A stretch of 56,090 bases of DNA from Clostridiales bacterium (GTDB lineage: Bacteria; Bacteroidota; Bacteroidia; Bacteroidales; Muribaculaceae), in assembly GCA_023666645.1 (NCBI GenBank), contig JAMPBP010000001.1, forward strand, positions 236,913 through 293,002, read 5' to 3'. Under the pieces are notes generated by a model, which saw only the letters and a program-made list of their open reading frames with translations, made no database searches and was not told where the DNA came from. Below, in pieces: positions 53,653 to 56,090 of the stretch (positions within the stretch are counted from its first letter, which is position 1; each line of letters opens with the position of its first letter). A program made the translations under genes and the position numbers.

Positions 53653-55899
53653 TTAGTGCTCGCGGCGGTCATTGCCTTCGCGGCGGGGACGGCGTTCACC
53701 GTTGCCATCGCGGCGGTCGCGTCGGTCATTGCCCTCGCGGCGGGGACGCTCGGAGCGCTCGCGGCGCTGGGGCTCAACCCATCCTTCGGGTTTAGGCTGC
53801 AGAGCACGCATCGACAAGCGGTACTTGCCGGTCTTCTTGTCTATCTCGATGAGTTTCACCTCCAGGGTGTCACCCTCCTTGATACCTGATGCCTCCATAT
53901 TCTCAAGGCGCTCCCATGAAATCTCGCTTATGTGCAGCAAGCCATCACGGTTGGGCATAAACTCGACAAAAGCGCCAAAGTCGAGAATTGAACGCACCTT
54001 GCCTGTATAAACCTTGCCCTCCTCGGGGAGTTGCACGATAGCGTTGATCATCTCGAGAGCCTTGTCGATGGCAGCCTTGTTGGCAGCGGCAACCTCGATA
54101 TAGCCACCATCCTCGATCTCATCGATCGATACAGTAGCACCGCTCGCCTCCTGAATACCCTGGATTACCTTTCCGCCCGGGCCTATGACAGCTCCGATAA
54201 GCTCCTTGGGTATGAGCATGGTGACGATGCGTGGCACGTGAGGCTTGTAGTCCTCGCGGGCCTGAGGTATTGTCTGCTCGATGATATCGAGAATGTGCAG
54301 GCGTCCGTCACGGGCCTGATTGAGGGCGCGTTCGAGAATTTCGTATGAAAGGCCATCACACTTGATATCCATCTGTGTGGCAGTGATACCCTCGCGGGTA
54401 CCGGTCACCTTGAAGTCCATGTCGCCAAGGTGATCCTCATCACCAAGAATATCAGAAAGTATAGCATATTTGGGGCTATCTGTATCGGTGATAAGACCCA
54501 TTGCGATACCGCTCACAGGGCGTTTCATCTTCACACCGGCATCAAGCAGAGCCAGTGTTCCGGCACATACTGTAGCCATTGACGACGAGCCGTTGCTCTC
54601 CAGGATATCGCTCACTACGCGGCAGGTGTAGGGGAAATCATCGGGGAACATGCGCTTGAGGGCGCGGTGGGCAAGATTGCCGTGACCTACCTCGCGACGG
54701 CCTACACCACGCTGAGCCTTGGCCTCGCCAGTGGAGAAGGGAGGGAAGTTGTAGTGGAGGAGGAAACGCTCCTTGCCCTGATTGAGCACATCGTCGAGAA
54801 TCTTCTCGTCGAGCTTTGTGCCGAGGGTAACAGTCGAGAGTGACTGAGTCTCACCACGGGTGAACACTGCCGATCCGTGGGGGCCGGGCAGGTAGTCAAC
54901 CTCACACCATATGGGGCGTATCTCGGTAGTCTTACGTCCGTCAAGACGTATACCTTCATCGAGAATGCAACGGCGCACAGCCTCTTTCTCGACATCGTGA
55001 TAGTAGCGCTTCACCAGCGGAGCCTTCTCGTCGCGCTCCTCTTCAGGAAGCGAGTCGATGTATTCCTGGCATATGGCATCGAAAGAGTCCTGACGCCAGT
55101 GCTTATCGGCCGAACCAGCCTTGGCGATGGCATAAGCCTTGTCGTAGCACTTGTCGTGGACATCCTTGCGCAGGTCCTCATCGTTGACCTCGTGGCAATA
55201 TTCGCGCTTTACGGTAGCACCTGCAGCCTCGGCCAGTTCCATCTGGGCCTTGCACTGCTCCTTGATGGCAGCATGAGCAGCCTTGAGGGCGTTGAGAAGG
55301 TCGGTCTCCGACACTTCGTTCATCTCACCCTCCACCATCATGATGTTGTCGTAGGTAGCACCTACCATGAGCTCCATGTCGGCACGCTCCAACTGTTCAA
55401 ATGTGGGGTTGATCACAAACTCACCGTCGATACGTGCCACACGCACCTCAGAGATGGGTCCGTTAAAAGGTATGTCACTCACTGCAAGAGCTGCCGAGGC
55501 GGCAAGTCCGGCAAGAGCATCGGGCATGTCCACGCCGTCCGACGAGTACATGGTGATATTGACAAAAGTGTCAGCGTGATAGTTGTCAGGGAACAGGGGA
55601 CGCAACACACGGTCAACAAGGCGAGCGGTCAATATCTCATAATCGCTGGCACGTCCCTCACGCTTGAGGAAACCACCGGGGAAACGTCCGGCCGATGAAA
55701 ATTTTTCTTTGTACTCTACCTGCAGGGGCATGAAATCAACGCCCTCCCCGGCCTCCTTGGCCGATACTACGGTAGCGAGCAACATGGTTCCACCCATGCG
55801 CAGTTCTACAGCTCCATCAGCCTGTTTGGCCAGCTTGCCGGTCTCCAGGGTGATGGTGCGACCGTCGGCCAGGGTGATGGTTTTCTTGATTGGGTTCAT
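53653..55899 (-). CDS. pnp: Polyribonucleotide nucleotidyltransferase (PNPase)
   Basis: 3'-5' phosphorolytic exoribonuclease of the RNA-degradation machinery, 748 aa. Two RNase PH domains (about 1-235 and 310-545) with an alpha-helical linker, a KH domain with GPGGKV near 573 and an S1 domain from about 628 to 695 ([20 protein letters not shown]) are seen. Beyond residue 710 an Arg/Glu/Asp-rich tail contains [10 protein letters not shown] twice; the E. coli enzyme (711 aa) lacks it. A strong promoter lies upstream and a terminator downstream, so it is a single-gene transcript. Confidence 0.97.
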   Translation of the reverse strand: MNPIKKTITLADGRTITLETGKLAKQADGAVELRMGGTMLLATVVSAKEAGEGVDFMPLQVEYKEKFSSAGRFPGGFLKREGRASDYEILTARLVDRVLRPLFPDNYHADTFVNITMYSSDGVDMPDALAGLAASAALAVSDIPFNGPISEVRVARIDGEFVINPTFEQLERADMELMVGATYDNIMMVEGEMNEVSETDLLNALKAAHAAIKEQCKAQMELAEAAGATVKREYCHEVNDEDLRKDVHDKCYDKAYAIAKAGSADKHWRQDSFDAICQEYIDSLPEEERDEKAPLVKRYYHDVEKEAVRRCILDEGIRLDGRKTTEIRPIWCEVDYLPGPHGSAVFTRGETQSLSTVTLGTKLDEKILDDVLNQGKERFLLHYNFPPFSTGEAKAQRGVGRREVGHGNLAHRALKRMFPDDFPYTCRVVSDILESNGSSSMATVCAGTLALLDAGVKMKRPVSGIAMGLITDTDSPKYAILSDILGDEDHLGDMDFKVTGTREGITATQMDIKCDGLSYEILERALNQARDGRLHILDIIEQTIPQAREDYKPHVPRIVTMLIPKELIGAVIGPGGKVIQGIQEASGATVSIDEIEDGGYIEVAAANKAAIDKALEMINAIVQLPEEGKVYTGKVRSILDFGAFVEFMPNRDGLLHISEISWERLENMEASGIKEGDTLEVKLIEIDKKTGKYRLSMRALQPKPEGWVEPQRRERSERPRREGNDRRDRRDGNGERRPRREGNDRREH

Positions 55900-55934
55900 A
55901 AAGTATATAATATTTTTAATCGTCGTAAATCGCG

Positions 55935-55966
55935 CAAAGTTAACAAATAACTTTCACATATGCAAA
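55935..55966 (-). promoter_or_regulatory. pnp promoter
   Basis: On the minus strand TTTG (55963-55966) and TAACTTTG (55935-55942) are 20 bases apart, an exact match to the Bacteroidetes TTTG-N19-21-TAnnTTTG promoter. It lies about 36 bases before the pnp start. Confidence 0.82.
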
Positions 55967-55983
55967 CGCCAGTCAAACTCGCT

Positions 55984-56090
55984 ATTAGAGCCTGTCTCAT
56001 AAAATCATGTGGCCGAGGGGGTCGCAGAGCTTGCACAGATTTCCCCTTGCAGGTGAAGGAGTTTAGCGGGCTAAACGACTGAACCAAAAG
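55984..56090 (-). repeat. Dispersed GCGACCC/GGCTCT intergenic repeat, copy D (runs off the window)
   Basis: On the minus strand GCGACCC (56019-56025) is followed 33 bases later by GGCTCT (55987-55992). Like copy A it has CAGGCTCT and an ACAT-TTTT stretch between. A GTTTAGC/GCTAAAC hairpin lies at the distal side. It sits just upstream of the pnp promoter, and its outer end is outside the window. Confidence 0.6.

Noticed and set aside
55896-56087. 63-aa minus-strand ORF upstream of pnp
   Set aside because: It spans the repeat copy and the pnp promoter and has no features of a protein.

Overview
The window looks like a chromosomal segment of a gut-type member of the Bacteroidales, most likely Muribaculaceae or a close relative (family placement is inference). 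The signs are SusC/SusD pairs, a hybrid two-component regulator, the type IX secretion proteins PorU and PorV, Bacteroidetes -7 promoter boxes of the form TAnnTTTG, no obvious Shine-Dalgarno sequences, and moderately high GC with GC-rich third positions.

Layout. (1) 1-3180: the 3' part of a tRNA-Gln(UUG), its terminator, then a secreted family PL11 rhamnogalacturonan lyase. (2) 3316-9589: a co-directional housekeeping run: rbfA, a LolC/E-type permease, a twin-ATPase ModF-like protein, recF, a DUF721/DciA-like protein, a hotdog thioesterase and an acyltransferase-3. (3) 9778-16978: an SDR-like protein without catalytic residues, a small protein with a duplicated motif, a repeat-rich secreted protein, and a TonB-dependent receptor with a partner lipoprotein. 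(4) 16979-17646: a gene-free 668-base gap holding an inverted-repeat element. (5) 17647-22994: meaB, a TIGR02757-family gene and porU. (6) pckA at 23288-24892. (7) 25110-48634: a polysaccharide utilisation locus (PUL). Eleven minus-strand genes encode two GH43 enzymes, two Tat-exported Gfo/Idh/MocA oxidoreductases, a small membrane protein, a DUF1080 protein, an ApbE-like protein, SusC, SusD, GH105 and GH2. A plus-strand arm diverges from them with the hybrid sensor/regulator, a GH76-like lipoprotein and a second GH2. (8) 48826-55899: miaA-pepT, porV, a stand-alone GH43 arabinanase and pnp.

How the genes may work together. The PL11 lyase, the GH105 unsaturated rhamnogalacturonyl hydrolase and three GH43 proteins point to pectin: the rhamnogalacturonan-I backbone with arabinan or related side chains. 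SusC/SusD would import fragments, and the hybrid regulator between the two divergent arms would sense them. The unusual part is the Gfo/Idh x2 + membrane protein + DUF1080 + ApbE block in the middle of the PUL. It suggests a periplasmic oxidative (3-keto-glycoside) branch of glycan breakdown. PorU and PorV supply parts of the type IX system, and the PL11 enzyme ends in a tail resembling a short type IX sorting domain.

The least explained non-coding signal is a dispersed intergenic repeat family. It has a GCGACCC core 31-33 bases before a GGCTCT end, and copies or fragments lie at about 17261-17623, 23110-23194, 53523-53554 and 55984-56090.
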